Origin: Lentisphaerae bacterium GWF2_45_14 | Lineage (GTDB): Bacteria > Verrucomicrobiota > Lentisphaeria > Victivallales > GWF2-45-14 | Assembly (NCBI GenBank): GCA_001804785.1 | Contig: MHBG01000072.1 | Span: forward strand, 1 to 52,938 | Length of the DNA stretch: 52,938 nt | Direction of reading: 5' to 3' | Shown: one piece after another, positions 25,969-33,595 of the stretch | How the letters are laid out: each line of letters opens with the position of its first letter | How positions within the stretch are numbered: position 1 is the first letter of the stretch | Program-made: the position numbers and the translations under genes | Notes under the pieces: model-generated | Seen by the model: the letters and a program-made list of their open reading frames with translations, nothing else | What the model was told of the DNA's origin: nothing | The model's database searches: none

Positions 25969-26718
25969 TCAACTCTGGAAAATATTATTTCTGTGATAAC
26001 TCAAAAAAGTCTCATTCGGAATAAAGCGGTTGGGTTTGTTTAATGGAGTATCTTCATAATTTAAAATAAATTTTTGTTCAGCATCTCCATTGTATAATTT
26101 CTTAAACTTGGGAGAAACTATTATTTTAAATCCTTCTGAAATAGAAATTATGCCACAGTCAAATGCTTTGTCGTGTAATGCGTTTAGGCATAAGCCATTT
26201 CTCGGATTGAGCCGATTTTTATTATCCTTTGCCCACGGGACAATGTGACTGCCTATCAAAAGGTCAGGAATTGCAATATTCGTTATACAGCATTTGAAAT
26301 TATATGAAGCAAGTACAGTTTGTCTGAAGAATGCTTGGTTAACTCTTGTTCTAACAAGCCTTTCTTTGTCCTTGCCTTCGGGGATATTTTTCAAGTCTTC
26401 TGAATCATATTTTTTATCTGTAAAGAATGAATTAAGAAGCTTTTCGCTTTCAAATCCAAGCTCCTCCCAGTTATTAAAAAATTCATTCCATATTTCGATG
26501 TCTTGTTTAGCAACATTTGATGCACCTTTTCTGCTAAGAGACGGGTCGAGGTGGGCAAAATTTGCCATTTTCCACGCTAATGCACTTGGTGTTCGGTTGA
26601 TGAGTTTTGATAATTTAATAATGTCCGGGTTTTCTTTGTGGATGCGGCCAAAAGGCGTTTTGCAATAAAGGTTTATTGCTAAGATAAGTTGATCTCTTGT
26701 CCACAGTACACGTTTCAT
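25969..26718 (-). CDS. HNH endonuclease, restriction-like
   Basis: 249 residues. The N-terminal half (LWTRDQLILAINLYCKTPFG, then LINRTPSALAWKMANFA) is a helical domain recurrent in HNH_2-type restriction-like nucleases. The C-terminal half carries the nuclease: CCITN near 178, GSHIVPWAKD (the first metal His), NPRNGLCLNALHDKAFD (Asn and final His). Base composition is visibly more AT-rich than the flanking genes, suggesting horizontal acquisition. It begins in a TAATG overlap with the stop of a 110-residue partner gene. No methyltransferase accompanies it, so it may act on modified or invading DNA rather than in a classical restriction-modification pair. Confidence 0.8.
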   Translation of the reverse strand: MKRVLWTRDQLILAINLYCKTPFGRIHKENPDIIKLSKLINRTPSALAWKMANFAHLDPSLSRKGASNVAKQDIEIWNEFFNNWEELGFESEKLLNSFFTDKKYDSEDLKNIPEGKDKERLVRTRVNQAFFRQTVLASYNFKCCITNIAIPDLLIGSHIVPWAKDNKNRLNPRNGLCLNALHDKAFDCGIISISEGFKIIVSPKFKKLYNGDAEQKFILNYEDTPLNKPNRFIPNETFLSYHRNNIFQS

Positions 26719-27050
26719 TAGATTAATCCTTTTCTCTTAAATACTTCGTACTGATTCCAGTCATTCAAATTTGCTTTTTTAAAGTTGGAAATAAATTCAC
26801 GAGCCTTTATTTTACATGTAGGTAATTGGGGGGTGAAAGATATTGATATTATTTCATGCCAAATATGATCATACGCTTTAAAGGGCATCTCTTGTAAATC
26901 ATCTAATCCGACTTCTGATGGTATAAAAAATTGGCTTTCATGCAGGAAATTTTCGATTTTGTCTAGAGCAAAATGGCCTTCTATGATAACATCAGCGAAA
27001 TTTTTATAGTTTTCTCCGTCTCTGTATTGATAGCAAAAAAGAGTATTCAT
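26718..27050 (-). CDS. Uncharacterised 110-residue protein paired with an HNH endonuclease
   Basis: Function unknown. Begins MNTLFCYQYRDGENYKNF and includes QFFIPSEVGLDDLQ and DHIWHEI; I recognise this pattern only as a family of small conserved hypothetical proteins with YRD..NYK near the start. It is acidic, soluble, with no signal peptide or membrane helix. Its stop overlaps the HNH start (TAATG), so the two form one translation unit, and it shares the nuclease gene's AT-rich composition. A partner, inhibitor or targeting subunit for the nuclease is an inference from position. A promoter of the common type lies just upstream (27073-27100). Confidence 0.7.
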   Translation of the reverse strand: MNTLFCYQYRDGENYKNFADVIIEGHFALDKIENFLHESQFFIPSEVGLDDLQEMPFKAYDHIWHEIISISFTPQLPTCKIKAREFISNFKKANLNDWNQYEVFKRKGLI

Positions 27051-27072
27051 AAAAGTATGTCCTATTTCTTTG

Positions 27073-27100
27073 AATATATTATTTTAGGAGCGTTATTCAA
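27073..27100 (-). promoter_or_regulatory. Candidate promoter of the HNH/dxr operon
   Basis: Minus strand TTGAAT (27095-27100), 16-base spacer, TATATT (27073-27078), about 22 bases before the ATG of the 110-residue gene. It could drive the whole run down to the SGNH hydrolase, including dxr, rseP and ispG. Confidence 0.45.
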
Positions 27101-27292
27101 GATTTACTTGAGGGATGTCTTAAAGTTTGGGAGGTGGGGCGCAGGGGGGAACCCGGAACTGTTCGGGTTTACCCCGCAAACAAGTAATTGTTTTTTTCTG
27201 TTGCCAGCGCAGTGAAAGCAACACATCAATGTGCAGGTCTCTGACCTGCCCGTGGTTCAGCGGCGGAAGCGCTGAGTATCATTATGGTCTGC
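27101..27292. other. Gene-free patch with several inverted repeats
   Basis: About 190 bases with no credible gene. On the plus strand in order: GGGG(G)AACCCG and CGGGTT(T)ACCCC (27145-27175); AAACAA-GTAA-TTGTTT followed by TTTT (27178-27197), a weak AT-rich terminator shape; GTTGC/GCAAC (27200-27222); GCAGGTC-TCT-GACCTGC (27233-27249); TCAGCG and CGCTGA around GCGGAAG (27257-27275). The last two lie directly after the dtd stop and could end that minus-strand transcript. The whole may be a remnant of a dispersed repeat or a structured RNA. Confidence 0.45.
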
Positions 27293-27730
27293 TTACGACT
27301 CTACGAGCAGGGTTACGGGGCCGTTGTTTTTTATATCGACGAGCATTTCGGCTCCGAAACGGCCTGTTTCTGTTTTGAGTCCGGTCTTGCGGACTTCGGT
27401 GATGAATTTTTCATAGAGCGGGATTGCTGTTTCGGGGCGGGCAGCATCGGTGTAACTCGGGCGTCGGCCTCTGCTGGCATCTCCGTAGAGCGTAAACTGC
27501 GAGATTATCAGGACATCGCCCTTTGTTTCGAGCGTGGAAAGGTTCATTTTCCCTTCGCTGTCCTCGAATATCCGGAGGTTTACGCATTTATCGGCGAGGT
27601 ATTCGGCGTCCTTCGGTGTATCATCATGGGTTATTCCCAGGAGTATAACGATTCCGCGTCCGATTTCCCCTTCGGTTTTTCCATTTATTGAAACGGAGCC
27701 CGATGAGACCCTTTGTATCAGAGCGCGCAT
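27293..27730 (-). CDS. dtd: D-aminoacyl-tRNA deacylase
   Basis: 145 residues from the ATG at 27730, the standard Dtd length; the frame is open upstream but that part lies inside folE and has no homology. Dtd removes D-amino acids (and glycine) mischarged onto tRNA. The start [15 protein letters not shown], the motif SQFTLYGDASRGRRPSYTDA with its active-site threonine region, and the cross-subunit NNGPVT near the C-terminus are all present. Its ATG shares one base with the folE stop (TGATG), so it is translationally coupled to folE. Confidence 0.95.
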   Translation of the reverse strand: MRALIQRVSSGSVSINGKTEGEIGRGIVILLGITHDDTPKDAEYLADKCVNLRIFEDSEGKMNLSTLETKGDVLIISQFTLYGDASRGRRPSYTDAARPETAIPLYEKFITEVRKTGLKTETGRFGAEMLVDIKNNGPVTLLVES

Positions 27731-28293
27731 CAGAAAGAATGGCCCTTTATCAGGTTGAGAAATTCCATCCTTGTCGGCGCCTCTTTTCTGAAGCTGCCCA
27801 GCATCGCGGAAGTTACCATTCTGGAATTCTGTTTTTCGACGCCGCGCATCGTCATGCACATGTGTTGAGCCTCCATGACAACGCCGACACCCTCCGGATT
27901 TACCGAATTCAGGATTGTCTCGGCTATCTGGCGGGAGAGGCGTTCTTGGAGCTGGAGCCGACGCGAAAACATATCGACTATCCGTGCGAGTTTGCTGACT
28001 CCGAACACTTTACCCGTCGGAATATATCCGATGTGGCAGCGCCCGAAGAAAGGGAGCATGTGGTGCTCACATAGACTGTAGAACTCAATGTCCTTGACGA
28101 TTATCATGTCATTGCGGTCGGTCTCTTCGAAGAACGCGCCGTTTATGACCTCTTCATGGTTCTGGCGGTATCCCTTCGTAAGGAACTCAAAGCTTTTCGC
28201 CACGCGATGCGGGGTCTTTTCCAGTCCTTCGCGTTCGGGGTCTTCGCCTAACTCTATAAGAAGCTCTCTTATAATGTTCTCTATCTTGCTCAT
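27730..28293 (-). CDS. folE: GTP cyclohydrolase I
   Basis: 187 residues from the ATG at 28293, which is preceded by GAGG; an in-frame TTG at 28308 was rejected. FolE opens GTP to dihydroneopterin triphosphate, the first step of folate (and possibly queuosine) synthesis. Zinc and active-site segments are [34 protein letters not shown], and [20 protein letters not shown], so this is the classical zinc-dependent FolE1. No other folate gene lies in the window. It shares its transcript with dtd and is divergent from the LOG gene. Confidence 0.96.
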   Translation of the reverse strand: MSKIENIIRELLIELGEDPEREGLEKTPHRVAKSFEFLTKGYRQNHEEVINGAFFEETDRNDMIIVKDIEFYSLCEHHMLPFFGRCHIGYIPTGKVFGVSKLARIVDMFSRRLQLQERLSRQIAETILNSVNPEGVGVVMEAQHMCMTMRGVEKQNSRMVTSAMLGSFRKEAPTRMEFLNLIKGHSF

Positions 28294-28312
28294 TTTGTAT
28301 TTCCTCAAAATT

Positions 28313-28341
28313 ATAATATAGCTCTTTCTTTGAGATGTTAA
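28313..28341 (-). promoter_or_regulatory. Candidate folE-dtd promoter
   Basis: Minus strand TTAACA (28336-28341), 17-base spacer, TATTAT (28313-28318), start near 28306 and a short leader containing the GAGG ribosome-binding site. Confidence 0.45.
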
Positions 28342-28375
28342 AATGATATATATTAATTCAACGAGGAGTTTAATT

Positions 28376-28948
28376 TTGAAGCACAGTAAATATATATGCG
28401 TTTTTTGCGGCTCGAGTCACGGAAGCAATCCCATTTATGCGAAGGCCGCGCGTCTGCTCGGGAAGGAAATAGCGAAGAGGGGCTTCGGTCTTGTCTACGG
28501 CGGAGCGTCTGTCGGTATAATGGGAGAAATAGCGGATACAGTCCTTGAGGCCGGTTCTGAAGTAATCGGGGTTATTCCCGAAAGGCTTGAGAAAGAAGTC
28601 GCGCATAAGGGACTCAGCAAGCTTCACACCGTAGGGACGATGCATGAGCGCAAGGCTCTGATGTATGAACTCTCGGACTTTTTCATAGCGCTTCCCGGCG
28701 GTTTCGGAACTCTTGATGAAATATTCGAGGCACTCACCTGGGCGCAGCTAGGCTATCACCCGAAGCCCTGCGGACTTCTGAACACAGCCGGTTACTATGA
28801 CGAGCTCCTGAATTTTTTGAAAAAATCGGTACGTGAGGGATTTATAAAAAAAGAACACTTCGAGATGCTTTGCGTTGCCAAGTCGCCCGCGGCCCTGCTT
28901 GATAATATGACAGCCTACCGTCCGCCGTCGCTTCGTAAGTGGTTTTAG
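28376..28948 (+). CDS. LOG-family protein (nucleoside 5'-monophosphate phosphoribohydrolase)
   Basis: 190 residues from a TTG at 28376, chosen because AGGAG lies seven bases upstream; the ATG at 28343 has no ribosome-binding site and adds eleven unconserved residues. The Rossmann-like LOG fold is clear: [40 protein letters not shown] and the catalytic [16 protein letters not shown] proteins release free base from nucleoside monophosphates (cytokinin activation in plants, less defined in bacteria) and were long mislabelled lysine decarboxylases. It is the only plus-strand gene here and lies divergent from folE. Confidence 0.92.
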   Translation: MKHSKYICVFCGSSHGSNPIYAKAARLLGKEIAKRGFGLVYGGASVGIMGEIADTVLEAGSEVIGVIPERLEKEVAHKGLSKLHTVGTMHERKALMYELSDFFIALPGGFGTLDEIFEALTWAQLGYHPKPCGLLNTAGYYDELLNFLKKSVREGFIKKEHFEMLCVAKSPAALLDNMTAYRPPSLRKWF

Positions 28949-29000
28949 CAAGATGTGTCCATTGTATTCAGGGTGCGCGGCGTCCAGCATCGTATTCGCG

Positions 29001-30794
29001 CTACTTTGATATTTCGAGGAAGGAGACTAATTCGCCGGGACTTTTTTCATCGTTAATGAAGGTCCTGCCGTAGTCGCGCTGCAAGTCTGTTATGTAAAAG
29101 ACCTTGGCTGATCCGATTTTGTTCAGCGTCAATCTTACAAAACCATCATTATTGATGACCACAGGAATTTCGTGCTCCTTCAGCCCCGCTGTCCCTGATT
29201 TTATCGTAAAGGGCATTCCATTGGTCTCTAATTCAGCGAATCCCTCACTCTCCCAGAAAAGCCTGATTGTCATTACTGATTTAATGAAAGGGCCTTTTTC
29301 GCGTATCATAAACTTCTTCCGGAGGGTATCTCCTGATTTGAGCTCTTGTGGTATCCATCCTCCGCAGGTGACAGGGCCGTTATCCAGATAAACGAAACGG
29401 TTCGGCAAAACATCAATCCTGATCCCGTCAGGGCGGACCAGCCTGATGATATTTTTTTCGAGTCCGCCTCTGTAAAGATCATAGGAGGCAAACGAAATGA
29501 AGCCGGCAAAGCAGAAGGCTACGAAAAATGAGTAGAACATCATCCGCTTTTTTTTGACGAACGCCTTAAAAAAGAAATAAAAGAAGCCGCCCGCGGTTAT
29601 GCCCATCAGTGGGATGCAGGGCAGGCGGAAGCGCCCGAGAATGTAGAACAACGCGGTCGCCATTGTATAGGCGGCAATGAAGTAAAGTAAGATAAGAAGC
29701 TTCGGATTGCGTCTTTTTATTGCGTATAGGAGGAAGGCAATAAAGCCGGCAAGTCCCGGGAAAATGGCAAAATAATTTGGAATAAGCGGCAGGCGGCTGA
29801 AGATGGTGCTTTTGGAGCAATTATACTTTAATTCAATATTGTTGGGTACCTCGCGCCAGTCCCAGAACAGTAATATTTTTCTGAAGGTAAGTTCCGTATA
29901 AGCTAGCGGTTCCTCTTTAAACCATTTGAATATCCTTGACGGAACAGACTTCTTTTCCAAGTCTGCCATCCACACATGAAACGAAAGTGGATATTCCATT
30001 GGACCCGGCCCGAAAGAACCCGGGTCTTTTCCCGCGGGCGGAGCCTCTGGGGTATTTCCAAGTGCGAGTACTGCCGAACCAGCCGTTGACGGGCCGGAAA
30101 GTTTTCCGAGCTTGACTGTATTCCAAGCGGCAAACGGCAACTGGGGAATTATTATAAATGCAATCAGCAGAGTAAGCGGCAAAAAGCTTTTCCTGCCATT
30201 CCTGCAGCCGCAGTAAAGCGCGAGTGCCGCGAGCCCCGGTACGAAAAACCATATATTGCCGCGGGTCAGGATGGAAAGCCCTGTAATTATGCCGATGATT
30301 ATCCAGCGTTTTGGACTGCTTTTCCTTATGACCTCTACGGAAAGATAGAGTATCAATGTAATCCAGAATGCCTGAAGTATTTCGATTAAGCAGTATGCGG
30401 TATAAGCGGTGAGTACGTTGTTAAACGCCAGAAGCAAGGCGGTTATGACGGCGGCCTTTTTACCGAAAATCCTTGCACAGGAAATTCCCGCCAGATAAAC
30501 AGTCGCCGCTCCGAGAACAGCCTGTGTGACGACTGTGCCGATAATCGACCCGCAAAAGAGGAGAAGCGTCAGCGGCATAAAGACGGCATAGTAGAACGGC
30601 TGATAGTAAAAGACCTCTGAATAATTGAGATTTATAATGCTCAGAGCACTATTTATATAGGTAGCCATATCGGTCGTGGCGGGCGGGTTGCCGGAGAAGG
30701 GGTCATTGACAAATAAATCAATGCCGATGGCCAGCCTCAGTACAAAGGCCGTGAGGGCTATTCCCAGAAGGACGTGTGTTATTTTTTTCTTCAT
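29001..30794 (-). CDS. Integral membrane glycosyltransferase, GT39/ArnT-like
   Basis: 597 residues with about eleven to twelve membrane helices in the first two thirds and a soluble extracytoplasmic C-terminal domain of roughly 150 residues. The first periplasmic loop contains an acidic residue in TTDMATYINSA (Asp42), the position of the catalytic Asp in lipid-linked GT-C enzymes. Such enzymes move a sugar from a polyprenyl-phosphate carrier to an exported acceptor. The acceptor (protein, lipid or glycan) is not evident. The region before the ATG contains a GCGCTA-ATC-TAGCGC inverted repeat instead of a normal ribosome-binding site. Confidence 0.75.
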   Translation of the reverse strand: MKKKITHVLLGIALTAFVLRLAIGIDLFVNDPFSGNPPATTDMATYINSALSIINLNYSEVFYYQPFYYAVFMPLTLLLFCGSIIGTVVTQAVLGAATVYLAGISCARIFGKKAAVITALLLAFNNVLTAYTAYCLIEILQAFWITLILYLSVEVIRKSSPKRWIIIGIITGLSILTRGNIWFFVPGLAALALYCGCRNGRKSFLPLTLLIAFIIIPQLPFAAWNTVKLGKLSGPSTAGSAVLALGNTPEAPPAGKDPGSFGPGPMEYPLSFHVWMADLEKKSVPSRIFKWFKEEPLAYTELTFRKILLFWDWREVPNNIELKYNCSKSTIFSRLPLIPNYFAIFPGLAGFIAFLLYAIKRRNPKLLILLYFIAAYTMATALFYILGRFRLPCIPLMGITAGGFFYFFFKAFVKKKRMMFYSFFVAFCFAGFISFASYDLYRGGLEKNIIRLVRPDGIRIDVLPNRFVYLDNGPVTCGGWIPQELKSGDTLRKKFMIREKGPFIKSVMTIRLFWESEGFAELETNGMPFTIKSGTAGLKEHEIPVVINNDGFVRLTLNKIGSAKVFYITDLQRDYGRTFINDEKSPGELVSFLEISK

Positions 30795-30796
30795 CT

Positions 30797-30811
30797 GCGC
30801 TAATCTAGCGC
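30797..30811 (-). repeat. Inverted repeat covering the ribosome-binding region of the GT39-like gene
   Basis: GCGCTA and TAGCGC pair perfectly around ATC, ending two bases before the start codon (30792-30794). No Shine-Dalgarno sequence is visible in the usual place, so the element may limit or control initiation. Confidence 0.45.
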
Positions 30812-30923
30812 TTTGTACTCATATAGTACAGGGGGAAACGGATATTTAGAAAAAAAAGATGGATATGTTGATGGAAATCCTGAGTTATAGCCCGGATTCC
30901 ATGGAAATGGGATGTCGATTTAT

Positions 30924-31862
30924 TTAAGCGCTGGCAAGCACGTCTCGCATCGTCTTGAAGTGCAGTTTGGCGATTTCCCTGAATTTCTCCTCCCCGTGTG
31001 TGTTGAGTATACTGATGCCAGATTCGATGACGCGCGGCCCGGCGCCGAGGGGAAGAGGCATCTTGAGGTTTTCTCCAAGCTTTTTCATTCCTCTTACGAA
31101 TGCGTCTCTGGCCAGTATGGAAGCTGCTGCCACGGCTATATCACTTTCGGCTTTTGTCTTCTGTATCAGCTCGATCTTCTTTCCCTTTTCCTTGAGGGCT
31201 CTCTGTATAAGATGTTCTGCTCCAAATTTATCTGATATTGCCATTTTGCAGCCAGCTGCCTTTTCCAGGAGATTTTCAAGAGCCCTTGCATGTCCCCAGG
31301 CGAGGAGTTTGTTCAAATTTCCAAACCCCCCGTAAAGCCGGTTATATGCCTCTGGTCCTATCATGACAGATGAATAATTTGCCTTGACTATTGCCCTTAT
31401 AGCGGACGCCGTCTTTTGGATTTTCACGTCATTTTTTATCTGCTTCGAGTCCTTCACCCCGGCTTTCAGAAGTTCCTGCCGGATTTTATCGTTTTCAACG
31501 TATACAGCCGCGATGCAGAGAGGACCGAAAAAATCTCCCTTCCCGCTTTCATCAATTCCGGCGTGAGGGACGAATTCCATTTCTTCTTTCTGAGGGCGGC
31601 CTGACTCGTCGTAACCGAATGATGCTGTCTTGAGTATTTCAGGCTCAAGGATGTAAAGAACGAAGTCAGGGGTTTCTTTTCCTTGTACCGTAAGCTTTCC
31701 GCTTTTATATGAGACAATGCTCGTTTTGTCTTTTGACGCTTTCCACAGGGCATGTGGTGCTTCCGCAATGGTCCAGCTTCGGGAAATCAATATTTCCAGA
31801 AGACTTTCACTTTGTTCAGGATTTAATGCGCAGACGTATGAAGTGGTTTTCTGTGGTGCCAT
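30924..31862 (-). CDS. rnhC: Ribonuclease HIII
   Basis: 312 residues. RNase HIII removes RNA from RNA-DNA hybrids, substituting for RNase HI. The first 95 or so residues form the TBP-like substrate-binding domain that distinguishes HIII from HII. The catalytic domain begins AGIDESGKGDFFGPL (Asp104, Glu105), continues with VKDSKQIKN and AISDKFGAEHL, and ends with KAESDIAVAAASILARDAF supplying the last acidic residues. The enzyme is concentrated in Firmicutes, Chlamydiae, Aquificae and relatives, which supports a PVC-group host. It is divergent from a secreted protein gene. Confidence 0.94.
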   Translation of the reverse strand: MAPQKTTSYVCALNPEQSESLLEILISRSWTIAEAPHALWKASKDKTSIVSYKSGKLTVQGKETPDFVLYILEPEILKTASFGYDESGRPQKEEMEFVPHAGIDESGKGDFFGPLCIAAVYVENDKIRQELLKAGVKDSKQIKNDVKIQKTASAIRAIVKANYSSVMIGPEAYNRLYGGFGNLNKLLAWGHARALENLLEKAAGCKMAISDKFGAEHLIQRALKEKGKKIELIQKTKAESDIAVAAASILARDAFVRGMKKLGENLKMPLPLGAGPRVIESGISILNTHGEEKFREIAKLHFKTMRDVLASA

Positions 31863-31890
31863 TTATGATAATATTTTGACTAATAAAAAT

Positions 31891-31918
31891 TTGAAATATA
31901 AAAACTATGCGGTAATAT
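31891..31918 (+). promoter_or_regulatory. Candidate promoter of the 534-residue secreted protein gene
   Basis: TTGAAA (31891-31896), 16-base spacer, TAATAT (31913-31918), leaving a leader of about 65 bases before the ATG at 31991. Confidence 0.35.
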
Positions 31919-31990
31919 ACTATCTACAAGAAGGATTTTACAGCCCGCTTTTGTTAGATAGTAAACTTATAGCAGGAATTTGAGTTCAAT

Positions 31991-33595
31991 ATGGTTTGCA
32001 AAAAAAAACTTATGTCTCTGATTTTCATTTTTTTGACCTTTCCTGCCTTTTATTCCCTGTCTGATTCCAACGGCGTTTCAACCGTCAGATTGAAGAAAAT
32101 TCAGAAAATTGTCGATTCGTACGCCGAGTCGGGAAGGGATATCGCTTCTCCTTCCGTGAAAAAAAGCATATTCAAGGACATTTCCGGATTTCTGAAACTA
32201 GATCCGGATATTAAGCCTGACACCAGAACTCTGGACGATATAAGCAAGGAAGTCCGTTCCGCTGTTGAAAAAAACTTCCCAGATGACGTAAAGGGCCTCC
32301 GTCGTAAGGTCGAAGCAGAGGCGGACGCCAAATTCAAAATGGTCAATATCCTTGATTACGTATCTGTCGAATATCAGAGGGGTACAACCTACTACACAGT
32401 GTCCGGAGTATTTTATAACTACGGTGGAAACAGTATCAGGGTCGGTGACAGGATTATTGCTATTTTCGATCTCCTCCCCGAGTCAAGGGCCGCATTCGAT
32501 AAGGAATACTGTCAGTACGAAAAAGATAAATATATTTCTAAACGGCTTAACGACTATCAACAGAGAAAAATGGAGTTTTCAACTCATTCCAGCAGAAAAA
32601 TAAGAGGAGAAATCGCCAAGCATAATGAGGATGCCGGATATGTTTTTATTTTTGGCAACTGGAAAAAACCTCGGGAGGTTGCGGAAATTTATATCAAATC
32701 CGCTGAAATAGCCTATGCGGGTAAAAAAATGCCTAAACTCAAACCGGAATCTCCAGCCAATAGCGATGCCGCGGAAAATGCGGATAAAACCCCCGAGCCT
32801 TCTGATAAAGATGTGCCTGATTCCCCTCAGAATGTCGTCGCGGATGCCACCAAGTCAGAAAAGACCATGACAGCGGAAGAGCTCCACTACGATAATCTTA
32901 GAAAGAAAATAGATGGAAAACGCATGCAGATTGCCAATTCCTGCGCCGGTATTGATGCCGACCAGGGTTATAAGGACAATATCGTTACCTGGGGTATGTC
33001 CAAAGAGGACGTTGTTCTCGTTCTTTCTAAAGACAATGAAGATATCAGCGAAACGACTTCCAAAAAAGAGGGTGAGCAAAATGACCAAATTATAAAAATA
33101 ACGACTTCCGATGATGGTCCCATTAGGGACGTAAATCTGCATTTTCTCAATAACCTCCTTTACAAGGCAACTGTAAATTTTAAAATTGTTTCCAGCTCTA
33201 CGATGGGCCGCCTCGGGGTTATCCTCAACGAGCGTTACGGTTTTACTGATGAGCAGAAAGAACAGCGCAAAAAGCTTCAGGAGAAGGGCGAGGAGTTTGA
33301 TGACGCCGAAAAAGCAAAATCATCCAAGGAGGAACCCTCAAAAGACAATAAGGACAATAAAGTCTCCGATATTCCTATCGAGCAGTCATATCATTGGACC
33401 GGTAAAATTACCACTGCCACACTTTATATAAAGCTCAAGCCCGACCGTTCCGGCTACGTGGATTTTTCGCTCATAAAAGAGAACCCGAAGGTCAAAGAGG
33501 AAGCCTGGGAGCTCGCAATGAAGGAAAAGAAGCGCAAAGCCGACGAGCAGAGGGCTAAAGAAATGGACTTCAGTAAAAAGAAAGTATCCTTCTAA
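31991..33595 (+). CDS. Secreted protein of unknown function
   Basis: 534 residues, not recognised. Residues 1-24 look like a signal peptide (KKKLMSLIFIFLTFPAFYSL then SDS). Residues 25-240 form one conserved-looking region with a beta segment (YYTVSGVFYNYGGNSIRVGD). About 250-295 is a low-complexity, proline- and acid-rich linker. Around 320-400 the pattern VTWGMSKEDVVLVLS followed by LHFLNNLLYKATVNF resembles the SmpA/BamE-like two-helix, three-strand repeat, which is an impression, not a match. The C-terminal 100 residues are Lys/Glu rich. Its stop overlaps the stop of the convergent 384-residue gene. A periplasmic or outer-membrane-associated role is possible. Confidence 0.7.
   Translation: MVCKKKLMSLIFIFLTFPAFYSLSDSNGVSTVRLKKIQKIVDSYAESGRDIASPSVKKSIFKDISGFLKLDPDIKPDTRTLDDISKEVRSAVEKNFPDDVKGLRRKVEAEADAKFKMVNILDYVSVEYQRGTTYYTVSGVFYNYGGNSIRVGDRIIAIFDLLPESRAAFDKEYCQYEKDKYISKRLNDYQQRKMEFSTHSSRKIRGEIAKHNEDAGYVFIFGNWKKPREVAEIYIKSAEIAYAGKKMPKLKPESPANSDAAENADKTPEPSDKDVPDSPQNVVADATKSEKTMTAEELHYDNLRKKIDGKRMQIANSCAGIDADQGYKDNIVTWGMSKEDVVLVLSKDNEDISETTSKKEGEQNDQIIKITTSDDGPIRDVNLHFLNNLLYKATVNFKIVSSSTMGRLGVILNERYGFTDEQKEQRKKLQEKGEEFDDAEKAKSSKEEPSKDNKDNKVSDIPIEQSYHWTGKITTATLYIKLKPDRSGYVDFSLIKENPKVKEEAWELAMKEKKRKADEQRAKEMDFSKKKVSF

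Noticed and set aside
27127-27378. 83-residue plus-strand open frame
   Set aside because: Crosses inverted repeats and the end of dtd antisense; no ribosome-binding site and low-complexity sequence.
27731-27859. 43-residue extension of Dtd
   Set aside because: Lies inside folE in another frame; Dtd begins at [11 protein letters not shown].
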